From: DATKRB01 sp035532415
GTDB taxonomy: Bacteria > Actinomycetota > Acidimicrobiia > Acidimicrobiales > RAAP-2
Assembly (NCBI GenBank): GCA_035532415.1
Contig: DATKRB010000001.1
Coordinates: 39,303 to 103,302, forward strand
DNA: 64,000 bases
Reading direction: 5' to 3'
Shown here: one piece after another, positions 42,489 to 50,512 of the stretch
Layout: every line of letters begins with the position of its first letter
Numbering within the stretch: the stretch's first letter is position 1
The notes under the pieces: model-generated
The model's input: the letters and a program-made list of their open reading frames with translations, nothing else
What the model was told of the DNA's origin: nothing
Databases searched by the model: none
Position numbers and translations under genes: made by a program

Positions 42489-42533
42489 CGGCGCCACGTC
42501 GCCCGGCGCCACGTCGCCCGGCGCCACGTCGCC
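42489..42533. repeat. 15-bp tandem repeat, three copies
   Basis: CGGCGCCACGTCGCC is repeated perfectly at 42489, 42504 and 42519, within about 110 bp upstream of the LigD-type gene. Each unit contains the palindrome GGCGCC. Confidence 0.93.
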
Positions 42534-42666
42534 ACATGATCCGCCCTCCGCGACAATGCTGACCGGCTTCAGAACACCTTCGCATCGCTGGTGATCTCTC
42601 TGGAGACCCGAGCCCGGCCACGAGCCGGCCGGGCAACGTCCGGCCGGAAGGTGGAGGATGGGACTC

Positions 42667-43449
42667 ATGACGAGACTCGTTCGCTTGGGCTGCACAGCGG
42701 GCGTTCTGGCCGCCCTCGTCCTGGGGGCGGCCGCCTCCCCGGTCTTCGCTCTCCCGGCGCCGGCGGGATACGACCTGCTGGGGGCTGACGGCGGCGTCTT
42801 CGCCTTTGGTACCCCATTCTTCGGATCCACGGCGTCGGACCCCACCCGCTGCCCGCCGAACACCACCGACCGCACCCGGCCGAACGGCACGTGCCTCTCC
42901 CTGGCGAGCACACCGGACGGCGGCGGCTATTGGATCCTCGACGGCAGTACCTTGCAGATCTTCACCTACGGTGACGCCGGCTTCTACGGGCAGCCGGCCG
43001 ACACGTACAGCGGCGTTGCCAGGGAATTCGTCCCTACCGGCGTTTCGGTCGTCGCGACGCCCTCCGGCCGGGGATATTGGGTCCTCCAACTTCCCCTGAG
43101 CGGTGCGGGCAAGGTGTCGGCGTTCGGGGACGCGGGGTTCATGGGTGACACCACGGGCCTGGCGACCGCCGGGGAACCGACCGGCATGGCAGCCACTCCG
43201 GACGGGAGGGGGTACTGGTTGGCCTTCTCGGACGGGGGCGTCTTCGCCTTCGGCGATGCGACGTTCGCGGGATCGATGGCGGGAAAGCCGATCAATGCCC
43301 CGATGGTCGGCATCGCCGGGAGCCCCGGGGGCGGTTACTGGACGGTCGGGGGAGACGGAGGGGTCTTCTCCTTCGGCGGGGCCCCGTTCCTCGGCTCGAT
43401 GGCCCGGCAACCGCTCGCCAGTCCCGTCGTCGCCATCGCTGCCGGCTGA
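42667..43449 (+). CDS. secreted protein built from GYW..SDGGVFAFGDA repeats
   Basis: The 260-aa protein starts at ATG 42667, preferred over ATG 42658 because GGTGGAGG then has normal spacing. It has a signal peptide (RLVRLGCTAGVLAALVLG, cleavage after about PVFA). The rest is five divergent repeats of 40-45 residues with the pattern GYWLAFSDGGVFAFGDATF, each ending GIAGSP or similar. Regular spacing of aromatic and glycine residues suggests a beta-propeller or beta-solenoid surface protein. No enzyme motif is seen. The gene is closely followed by a strong hairpin and then by a GH43 gene ending in the same repeats. Confidence 0.8.
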   Translation: MTRLVRLGCTAGVLAALVLGAAASPVFALPAPAGYDLLGADGGVFAFGTPFFGSTASDPTRCPPNTTDRTRPNGTCLSLASTPDGGGYWILDGSTLQIFTYGDAGFYGQPADTYSGVAREFVPTGVSVVATPSGRGYWVLQLPLSGAGKVSAFGDAGFMGDTTGLATAGEPTGMAATPDGRGYWLAFSDGGVFAFGDATFAGSMAGKPINAPMVGIAGSPGGGYWTVGGDGGVFSFGGAPFLGSMARQPLASPVVAIAAG

Positions 43450-43454
43450 CCCCT

Positions 43455-43485
43455 GCGCCCGGGTCACGGCCCGTGACCGGGGCGC
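43455..43485 (+). terminator. hairpin terminator
   Basis: GCGCCCGGGTCACGG (43455-43469) pairs with CCGTGACCGGGGCGC (43471-43485) with one mismatch. It begins 5 nt after the stop of the secreted repeat protein. Confidence 0.75.
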
Positions 43486-43718
43486 CATCCTGCCCCGGGG
43501 CGCCGCCGCCGCCCCGCCCCGACCCTGCGGCCGAGCCCGCCCCACTTTGGCGGCGGGTCGGTCGACCGACCCACCACCTCCTCCCATAGGTCGGAAAAGA
43601 GAGTAGAGTGGGTCGACCGGTCTCGCGTCTTGCCTGAAACCGAACGGGTGCCCCGTGCGTGTGCCTATCGAGGGTGCGGACGCGGACTTCGAGGCGGGGA
43701 TGGCGGAGGGAGCTGAAG

Positions 43719-45101
43719 ATGGCGGGAGATCGACTTCGGCACGCGCCGCCAGCATCATGGCGTTTCTCGTTGCGTCGTTCACGCCGGCACGCACCCCGGT
43801 CGTCCGGGTGGTCCGCGCGCGCCGTCGGTCTCGCGGCGCTCCTGGGGATCGTCGGGACGCCTGTCGTCGCCGTGATGGCGCCCGCCTCGGTCGCCGCCAC
43901 GCCGTCGGGAACCTTCACGAACCCGGTCTCGCCGATCGACGCGGCCGACCCGTCGATCATGAAGGTCGGGAACGTCTACTACTCGTTCACCACCGGGTCG
44001 GGACCCGACAACATCACCGAGATGTCGACGACGGATCTCGCCCTGTGGCCCCAGAGCTTCGCGGGCACCACCGATGCGCTTCCCACGCCCGGCCCGTGGG
44101 CCACGGTCAGTCCCCTCATCACCGTGTGGGCACCGTCGGTTCTCGAGGTCGGCTCGACCTTCGATCTCTTTTACGCCGCGTACGATCCCAGCCTCGGCGC
44201 CCGGTGCATCGGGGTCGCGACCAGTGCCACACCGGCCGGCCCCTACGCCGACGACAATCCGGCGCCGATCGTCTGCCAGCCGTCCCTCGGCGGATCGATC
44301 GACCCCGACGCCTTCACCGATGCGGCGGGGAACCTCTACCTCGCCTGGAAGTCCAACGGCGATCCTGCCGCGCCCCCGGCCACCCTGTGGGTCTCCAAGA
44401 TGGTCCCCACCCCGACCGGTGCGACGCTCACCGGTTCCCCGGTGGCCTTGCTCTCGGCCGGCCAAGGATGGGAGTCGACGATCGAGAACCCGTTCATGCT
44501 GGTGGAGGCGGGCCACTACGACCTGCTCTTCTCCGGCGGGAACTTCGACAGTTCCTCCTATGCGACGGGCTACGCCATCTGCAACGGTCCGCTCGGACCG
44601 TGCCGGCAGCCCCAGGGGAAGCCGATCCTCTCCTCCACCCCGGACGTGGCGGGGCCCGGCGGAGCGTCCGTCTTTCAGGATGCCGCAGGTACCGCCTGGT
44701 TGGCCTACGCGGCATTCACCCCGCCGGCGGTCGGCTACGAGAACGGAGGGGTGCGGAGTCTCCGCATGGACACACTCTGCCTGGTGGGGGGACTTGTCAC
44801 GGTGACCGGTCCGACGGCGGCCCGCTCCCTGCTCGATCCCAACTGTCCCCGCTCCCACGGCTACTGGGAGGTCGCCTCCGACGGCGGGCTGTTCGCCTTC
44901 GGCGACGCCGCGTTTTACGGCTCGATGGGCGGGTCCCCCCTGAACCAGCCCATCGTGGGCATCGCGGCCACCCCCGACGGCGGGGGCTACTGGGAGGTCG
45001 CCTCCGACGGCGGGCTGTTCGCCTTCGGCGACGCCGCGTTTTACGGCTCGATGGGCGGCAAGCCGCTCAACCAGCCCATCGTGGGCATCGCCGGCGGCTG
45101 A
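43719..45101 (+). CDS. secreted GH43-family glycosidase-like protein with two C-terminal GYWEVASDGG repeats
   Basis: ATG 43719 follows a GGAGGGAG-like site and leads into a long basic start and a signal peptide (hydrophobic to about residue 60). Residues 65-385 form a five-bladed beta-propeller of the GH43 type. The three expected acids are visible in DAADPSIMKVGNVYYSF (base, Asp77), SIDPDAFTDAAGNLYLAW (pKa modulator) and STIENPFMLVEAGHYDLLF (acid, Glu). Likely substrates are arabinan, xylan or similar. The last 85 residues are two GYWEVASDGGLFAFGDAAFYG repeats, 126 bp apart and nearly identical in DNA, so recently duplicated. Confidence 0.82.
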   Translation: MAGDRLRHAPPASWRFSLRRSRRHAPRSSGWSARAVGLAALLGIVGTPVVAVMAPASVAATPSGTFTNPVSPIDAADPSIMKVGNVYYSFTTGSGPDNITEMSTTDLALWPQSFAGTTDALPTPGPWATVSPLITVWAPSVLEVGSTFDLFYAAYDPSLGARCIGVATSATPAGPYADDNPAPIVCQPSLGGSIDPDAFTDAAGNLYLAWKSNGDPAAPPATLWVSKMVPTPTGATLTGSPVALLSAGQGWESTIENPFMLVEAGHYDLLFSGGNFDSSSYATGYAICNGPLGPCRQPQGKPILSSTPDVAGPGGASVFQDAAGTAWLAYAAFTPPAVGYENGGVRSLRMDTLCLVGGLVTVTGPTAARSLLDPNCPRSHGYWEVASDGGLFAFGDAAFYGSMGGSPLNQPIVGIAATPDGGGYWEVASDGGLFAFGDAAFYGSMGGKPLNQPIVGIAGG

Positions 45102-45112
45102 CCCCGAGGGAG

Positions 45113-45140
45113 CCGGCAGGGTCCGGGCCGGAGCTGCCGG
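45113..45140 (+). terminator. possible hairpin after the GH43 gene
   Basis: CCGGCAG (45113-45119) pairs with CTGCCGG (45134-45140) across a 14-nt loop, 12 nt after the stop. It is short and could be fortuitous. Confidence 0.4.
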
Positions 45141-45198
45141 ATGGTTCTTGGGCCTTCTGCCCCTGGTGACCGGCGAATTCGCCCGACAACATGGACCT

Positions 45199-47574
45199 AT
45201 GGGCTCTTCGCGTCGTGCTGCCCGCCGCCGCGGCGATCACTCGCGGCCGGTGATCGGTCGGGCGTGGCGGGGGCTCTGCCGCAACGCGTCCGCGCTGTGG
45301 TTGGGGTCCACGCTGGCCCTCCTGCTCGCCGGTATGGTCCTCAACCTCTCCGGGAGCCCTCGGTCCGCCCACCTGGTCTGGGTGCTGGCCACCGCCGTCG
45401 CCTTCGTCCCCCTCACGGCCCAGGCCGTAGCGAGCCTTGTCCATCGCAGGCCCGGCGTCGACCTGCTCGCCCTTCTCGCGTTGGCGGGGACGCTGGCCAT
45501 TTCCGAGTACCTGGCCGCAGCGGTCCTGGCGGTCATGGTGTCGGGGGGAAGGGCCCTCGAAGCGGCTGCGGAGCACCGTGCGGCAGAGGAGCTCACAGCC
45601 CTGCTCACCCGCACGCCGACCACCGCACACCTGCAGGTGGGGGAAGAGGTTCGCACGGTGCCGATCGAGGACGTGCAACCCGGTGACCTGGTCGTCGTGA
45701 AGCCCGGTGAGGTGGTTCCCGTCGACGGCAGGGTGACCGGTCCGTCGGCGGTGCTGGACGAGTCGGCCCTCACAGGCGAGAGCACCCCGGTCGAACGCTC
45801 CGAGGGTGCCGACGTGCGGAGTGGCGCGGTCAATGCCGGCGGCCCGATCGCCATGCGGGCGATCAGCACTTCCGAGACGAGCACCTACGCGGGGATCGTC
45901 CACACGGTGGAGGAGGCTCGACGGTCGAGGGCGCCCCTGATCCGTCTGGCGGACCGGATCGCGGTCGTCTTCCTGCCCGTCGCGCTGGCCATCGCAGGAG
46001 CGGCGTGGCTCGCCTCGGGCTCGTTCGAGCGGGCGGTCGCCGTGCTGGTGGTCGCCACCCCGTGTCCCCTCATTCTGGCCGCGCCGGTTGCGGTGATCTC
46101 GGGGATCTCCCGGGCGGCGCGGCGTGGCGTCATCGTGAAGGGCGGGGGGGCCTTGGAGCGTTTGGCACAGGGCACGATCGTGCTGCTCGACAAGACGGGT
46201 ACCCTCACCTCGGGGCGCCCCGTCGTCCAGGATCTCGAGGTGGCCCCGGGTCGGGACCCCGATCTCGTCCTCGGGCGAGCAGCGTCGATCGACCAGATGT
46301 CGCCCCACGTGCTGGCCGGGGCGATCGTTCAGTACGCCCGGGACAGGTCCCTGGCGATCAGCCTCCCGACCGAGGTGTTCGAAGAGCCCGGTCGAGGGAT
46401 CCGCGGCACCGTCGACGACCACGAGATCGCGGTGGGCCGGGGATCCTGGGTGACCGAGGCCCCGATGCCCGACTGGGCCAGACGGGTGCGCCGCCGGACG
46501 TCCTACGAGGGCTTGGCCAACGTGTTCGTGGCCATCGACGGTGAGATGGCGGGTGTCCTCGTGTTGGAGGATCCCGTCCGTCCCGACTCGGCACGGACGC
46601 TCCGCTCCCTCCGGCGGTCGGGTATCGAGCGGATCGTGATGGTCACCGGCGACCACGTCGACGTGGCCGAGACCGTGGGAGCCGCGGTCGGGGTGGACGA
46701 AGTCCTGGCCGAACGGAGCCCGGCCGAAAAGGTGATCGGAGTGGAGTTGGAGCGCTCCCGGGGACACACCGTCATGGTCGGCGACGGCATCAACGACGCG
46801 CCCGCCCTCGCCGCCGCCGATGTCGGCGTCGTGATGGGCGCCCGGGGCTCGACGGCCGCGTCCGAGGCCGGTGACGTGGTCATCCTCTCGGACCGGCTCG
46901 AACGACTGGCCGAAGGCCTCGTGATCGCCCGCAGGTCACGTCGGATCGCGTTGCAGAGCGCGGTCACGGGTATGGGGCTGTCCGCGGTGGCCATGGCGGT
47001 CGCCGCCGCGGGGCTGCTCGCGCCGATCGGCGGGGCCCTGGTGCAGGAGGCCATCGATGTCGCCGTGATCCTTTACGCCCTCCGAGCGCTCGGCGGCCGG
47101 CGTGCCCCCACGCCCGATGCCGCGGACGTGTCGCTTGCCGATCGGCTGACCGACGAGCACACGACGCTCATCGGCCCCGTTCGCCAGATCCGGTCCATCG
47201 CCGAGCAGCTCGACGGCCGGTCGCCGGCCGAGCGGCTGAGCAGCGCACGGTCGGTCCAGAGGCTCCTGACCGAGCGGGTCCTCCCCCACGAGGTCAGCGA
47301 CGAGACGTCGTTGTACCCGGTCGTCGCCAAGCTCATCGGCGGGGAGGACCCCACCGGGCCGATGAGCCGCGAGCACGCCGAGATCGTCCACCTGGCCCGC
47401 CTCCTCGACCGCTTGATCGAGGACGCGGAGCCCGATGGGATCGGCGACGCAGACCTGCCCGAGTTACGGCGGCTGCTCCTGGGCACCTACACCGTGCTCA
47501 GCCTCCACTTCGCCCAGGAAGAAGAGTCGTACCTCTCGCTGCTGTCGAGAGACCAGGAACCTTCCGGAGACTGA
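45199..47574 (+). CDS. P1B-type metal-transporting ATPase with C-terminal hemerythrin domain
   Basis: The 791-aa membrane pump lacks an N-terminal heavy-metal-binding domain. The actuator motif is DESALTGESTPVERS, the phosphorylation site is LLDKTGTLTSG (Asp331) and the hinge is GDGINDAPALAAADVG. The membrane metal site reads VATPCPLILAAP, so the usual CPC is TPC (Cys289), the mark of the P1B-5 group. From about residue 645 a hemerythrin-like domain follows with DEHTTLIG, LPHEVSDETSLYP, REHAEIVHL and LHFAQEEESY, the spaced His and Glu ligands of a diiron site. Transport of nickel, cobalt or iron is plausible, but the ion is not fixed by sequence. ATG 45199 is chosen. Confidence 0.9.
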   Translation: MGSSRRAARRRGDHSRPVIGRAWRGLCRNASALWLGSTLALLLAGMVLNLSGSPRSAHLVWVLATAVAFVPLTAQAVASLVHRRPGVDLLALLALAGTLAISEYLAAAVLAVMVSGGRALEAAAEHRAAEELTALLTRTPTTAHLQVGEEVRTVPIEDVQPGDLVVVKPGEVVPVDGRVTGPSAVLDESALTGESTPVERSEGADVRSGAVNAGGPIAMRAISTSETSTYAGIVHTVEEARRSRAPLIRLADRIAVVFLPVALAIAGAAWLASGSFERAVAVLVVATPCPLILAAPVAVISGISRAARRGVIVKGGGALERLAQGTIVLLDKTGTLTSGRPVVQDLEVAPGRDPDLVLGRAASIDQMSPHVLAGAIVQYARDRSLAISLPTEVFEEPGRGIRGTVDDHEIAVGRGSWVTEAPMPDWARRVRRRTSYEGLANVFVAIDGEMAGVLVLEDPVRPDSARTLRSLRRSGIERIVMVTGDHVDVAETVGAAVGVDEVLAERSPAEKVIGVELERSRGHTVMVGDGINDAPALAAADVGVVMGARGSTAASEAGDVVILSDRLERLAEGLVIARRSRRIALQSAVTGMGLSAVAMAVAAAGLLAPIGGALVQEAIDVAVILYALRALGGRRAPTPDAADVSLADRLTDEHTTLIGPVRQIRSIAEQLDGRSPAERLSSARSVQRLLTERVLPHEVSDETSLYPVVAKLIGGEDPTGPMSREHAEIVHLARLLDRLIEDAEPDGIGDADLPELRRLLLGTYTVLSLHFAQEEESYLSLLSRDQEPSGD

Positions 47575-47611
47575 GGTGCCGCGGCCGTCGGCCCGCTCGC
47601 AGGGACGAGGT

Positions 47612-48046
47612 TCAGGGATCGTCCGAGGACGGCGAGGACCGCGCCCGCATGGCCGTGAGCTGCCGCCACCTCGCCGGATCGTTCCGGCGCAGCAGGAACG
47701 TCTCGATGATCGCCTCGAGATGCAGTGCCTCGTACTCGTCGGTCCCGCGGCGGTACTCGTAGGGGCTCGAGTTGACGGCCAGGTCGACTACCTGCCACCC
47801 GGAGGAGCATCGGCAGAACTGTGCCTCGTATATCCCGTTCCCGGTCGCTGCCCGGTGAAGGTAGAGACGATCGGACTCCACGTAGGCGAACCATCGCCGG
47901 TTGGTGGCAGCCGGGAGCGCGCCCATCCTGATCCGGCGCCACTGCCGCGGTGTCCAGATGCGCCCAGGAGGTGGGATGTGGTCGGGTGCGAAGATGGGGA
48001 GGAGCAGCCCGGACCAGGAGGATCGGGTTATCGCCGCACGGGGCAT
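47612..48046 (-). CDS. hypothetical protein
   Basis: I do not recognise this 144-aa product. From ATG 48046 it reads PRAAITRSSWSGLLLPIFAP, then RIWTPRQWRRIRMG, WFAYVESDRLYLHRAATGNG, YEAQFCRCSSGWQVVDLAVN and YEALHLEAIIETFLLRRND. It is soluble with no signal peptide; the beta-rich middle and C-x-C are the only notable features. It is convergent with the ATPase gene (37 nt between stops). The longer open frame upstream would overlap the start of the divergent secreted-protein gene. Confidence 0.6.
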   Translation of the reverse strand: MPRAAITRSSWSGLLLPIFAPDHIPPPGRIWTPRQWRRIRMGALPAATNRRWFAYVESDRLYLHRAATGNGIYEAQFCRCSSGWQVVDLAVNSSPYEYRRGTDEYEALHLEAIIETFLLRRNDPARWRQLTAMRARSSPSSDDP

Positions 48047-48147
48047 GGCATATTTTGGCTCGGGCCACTCCACCGCCACACGAACTCGATCCGGCGACAG
48101 GAGCGAGCAGGAGCAGGTGGGATCGAGATCATGCGAGAATCTCGTCC

Positions 48148-49062
48148 GTGCGGCGGCTCCTGCCCTGGGCACTTCTGGCATCGGTCCTCCTCGGCGCCGG
48201 GCTCGGCGTGGGGATCGGACTGGCAGGGCAGCCCGCCCCACCCGTGGCGGCCCCGGCGTTCCTCCGACAGGTCCTGGCCACGACCCGAGCCGCCGGAACG
48301 GCACAGCTCAGCTTCTCGACGGTGACCCGCAGCTCGAACCGGTTTCTGGCGTCGGTCTCCACCGGGTCCGGTGAGGTGGACTTCAGGGCCGACGCGGTGG
48401 AGGTGACGACGCGCGACCGGCACACCGGTTTCTCGGGGAGCGCCGCGGCCACCGTGCGCCCGACGACGTCCACCACGGTGGAGGAGCAGATCAGGCTGGG
48501 CCGCGTTCAGTACCTGCGTCTCTCGAGCCCCGGCGGCCTCCCGCCCGGCGCCCCGGCCCTTCCCTGGGTCAGGCTCGACGCTCTCCCCGAGCAGGGCGCG
48601 AGCGCGTTGGGTGGCATGGAGGTGACGCCGGCCGGGGAGGCGCTCGGGTTGGTCTCGGGTCCCAGTCAGAACCTGCGGATCGACGATCTCGGGCCGGTCG
48701 CTCTTCGCGGGGCAGGGACGACCGAGTACCGGGTTCGGTCGATGTCGACCTGCGGGGCGCACTCCGGGCCGGACCAGGTAGGTCAGTCCACGGGCCCCAC
48801 CGACCTGTGGATCGACGGACGGGGACGGATGGTTCAGGTGCGGACGTCGGTGCGCGTCGTCGTCCCCAGAGGGCTCGCTCCCAAGGGGTTGCCTCCCGGT
48901 CTCCGGCTCGCCTTCACCGGCAGTTCCGTCACGGTCGCCACGATCACCCTTGGCCACTTCGGCGCCACGGTCAGGATCACCGCCCCCGCGGTCCAGAGGG
49001 TCGGGTTGGGCGTCACCAGCAGAGGGGAGTCCATCGTGGTGAAGGGACGCTGCGGGGCGTGA
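48148..49062 (+). CDS. secreted or membrane-anchored LprG/LppX-like protein
   Basis: The 304-aa product starts at GTG 48148 with an N-terminal signal/anchor (RRLLPWALLASVLLGAG, then VGIGLAG). There is no lipobox cysteine. The rest is a predicted alpha/beta domain with FLRQVLATTRAAGTAQLSFS near the start and LWIDGRGRMVQVRTSVRVVV later. That layout is similar to mycobacterial LprG/LppX and LolA-like lipid-binding proteins, where a helix is followed by an antiparallel sheet and a D-x-x-G-R motif. Lipid binding is inference from that resemblance. Confidence 0.65.
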   Translation: MRRLLPWALLASVLLGAGLGVGIGLAGQPAPPVAAPAFLRQVLATTRAAGTAQLSFSTVTRSSNRFLASVSTGSGEVDFRADAVEVTTRDRHTGFSGSAAATVRPTTSTTVEEQIRLGRVQYLRLSSPGGLPPGAPALPWVRLDALPEQGASALGGMEVTPAGEALGLVSGPSQNLRIDDLGPVALRGAGTTEYRVRSMSTCGAHSGPDQVGQSTGPTDLWIDGRGRMVQVRTSVRVVVPRGLAPKGLPPGLRLAFTGSSVTVATITLGHFGATVRITAPAVQRVGLGVTSRGESIVVKGRCGA

Positions 49063-49161
49063 AGGTCGTGGGGTGACCCCGGCCCACCTTCGTGGCCGCG
49101 CCCGAGGGCGTTCCCCGCTTGCTGCTCGAACGTCTCGAGGTCTCACCCATTGACGAGAGTG

Positions 49162-49204
49162 CCCTGGGCGGGCGCCGCGCCGCCGGTGCGACGCCCGCCC
49201 AGGG
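49162..49204 (-). terminator. strong hairpin terminator
   Basis: CCCTGGGCGGGCG (49162-49174) pairs perfectly with CGCCCGCCCAGGG (49192-49204). It lies 15 nt beyond the stop of the minus-strand binding-protein gene and may also serve the convergent gene at 48148-49062. Confidence 0.8.
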
Positions 49205-49218
49205 GCGACGACCTCGGT

Positions 49219-50472
49219 TCAGCCCACGAGGTTGCCGCAGACCTGCTTCCCGTTGTTCATGGTGACGTAGGTCGACCCGTGCAACCGGACGAAGTAGGAG
49301 CAACCGGTCTTCGGCGCGTGCCCGAAGTCCTTCAGGCTCAGGTCTGGCGCCCTGCCCAGCAGCCCGTTGGCGGTCCACCCGGTCGTGTGGCGCAGCGCGT
49401 TGAGGAAGGATGCCCTCGTCGGGTTCTTCCCGGCGCTCTGCAGGCCCTTGATGAACAGGTCGGCCGACAGCCACCCGTACGTCCAGTTGAGGTTGGGGAC
49501 CCCGCTGAAGTGCTCGTACTTCTTGAACGCCGCCTGCTCCTGCTCGGTCGCCGTGGTGTGCTGCTCGACCGGGACCTGGGCCACAGCGACGATGAGCCCC
49601 TGGGCCGCCTGCAAGGCACTCGGGTTGTCGAGCAGGTCCTGGGTGTACGACGTGAAGTCCATGGGAGCCTTCAGCGTGAGCCCGGCCTGCTTGGCCCCTT
49701 CCATGATGGCGAAGTCCGTCGTGTTCAGCATGTAGGACTGAAAGCCGTCCACGTTGGCCTGCTTCATCCCGAGCACGACCGTGGTGGCGTTCACCGAGCC
49801 GATCGGGATGCTGTAGTTCTTGTAGCCGACCTTGAGCCCCACCGAGCTCGCCGCCTTCACGTAAGCCTCGGCGCCGATGATGGAGGGCTGCTCGTCGGCA
49901 ATGGCGAGCGAGGCCATGTTCTTCGCGCCCGCGAGCTGGGCAGCCTTGGCGAGGTCCGTGTACGTGGGCAGCACCGTGCCCTGGTCGCCTGCCACGGAGA
50001 CCATGTTCGTATTCGGCTGCTCACCCCATTCGGGACCGTCGATTGCCGCGCCCACGACCGGGACGCCCTGCTGTTGGGGCAGCTTGTAGGCGGCGGACAC
50101 CAGGTCGGAGACGAACAGCAGGCCGAAGGCGTTCTGCGTCTGGATGAGCGACGACACGGCCGTCTGGGCCACACTGGGGCTCGACTGGTCGTCGGCGACG
50201 ACGAGCTTGATCTTGCGCCCGTCCACCCCGCCCTCGGCGTTCTGCAGGTCGATGCGCGCCTGCGCGCCCTGCTGCGCCCCGTTGAAGTTGGCCGCCGCCG
50301 GTCCCGTGAGCGAGGTGTCGAGTCCGATCGTGACCTGGTTCGCCGTGATCCCCGGAGCGCTCGCCTTGTTGCCGGCCGCTCCCGCGGCTCCGGCCGAGGC
50401 CAACGTGACGCCCATGGTCGTCATGGCGGCCATGGCGAGGGTCAGGCTCGCTCGTGCCCGTAGCTTCTTCAC
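49219..50472 (-). CDS. branched-chain amino-acid/amide-type ABC transporter substrate-binding protein
   Basis: The 417-aa secreted protein starts at GTG 50472 behind GAAGGGA. A signal peptide (KKLRARASLTLAMAAM, cleaved near residue 33) is followed by a Peripla_BP_6 type I fold: VTIGLDTSLTGPAAANFNGA, GVDGRKIKLVVADDQSSP and VPVVGAAIDGPEW. There is no lipobox. The gene follows the acyl-CoA ligase by 40 nt on the same strand, so it is probably in the same operon and TetR-controlled. The permeases and ATPases of the transporter are not in the window. A hydrophobic or aromatic acid ligand would fit the neighbouring ligase. Confidence 0.87.
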   Translation of the reverse strand: MKKLRARASLTLAMAAMTTMGVTLASAGAAGAAGNKASAPGITANQVTIGLDTSLTGPAAANFNGAQQGAQARIDLQNAEGGVDGRKIKLVVADDQSSPSVAQTAVSSLIQTQNAFGLLFVSDLVSAAYKLPQQQGVPVVGAAIDGPEWGEQPNTNMVSVAGDQGTVLPTYTDLAKAAQLAGAKNMASLAIADEQPSIIGAEAYVKAASSVGLKVGYKNYSIPIGSVNATTVVLGMKQANVDGFQSYMLNTTDFAIMEGAKQAGLTLKAPMDFTSYTQDLLDNPSALQAAQGLIVAVAQVPVEQHTTATEQEQAAFKKYEHFSGVPNLNWTYGWLSADLFIKGLQSAGKNPTRASFLNALRHTTGWTANGLLGRAPDLSLKDFGHAPKTGCSYFVRLHGSTYVTMNNGKQVCGNLVG

Positions 50473-50512
50473 GAATATTCCCTTCTGGTTGGTGTCGCGC
50501 TGCCTGTCTGGA

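Noticed and set aside
42489..42533. Possible CRISPR or iteron array upstream of the LigD-type gene.
   Set aside because: Three contiguous 15-bp units without spacers, and no replication initiator nearby.
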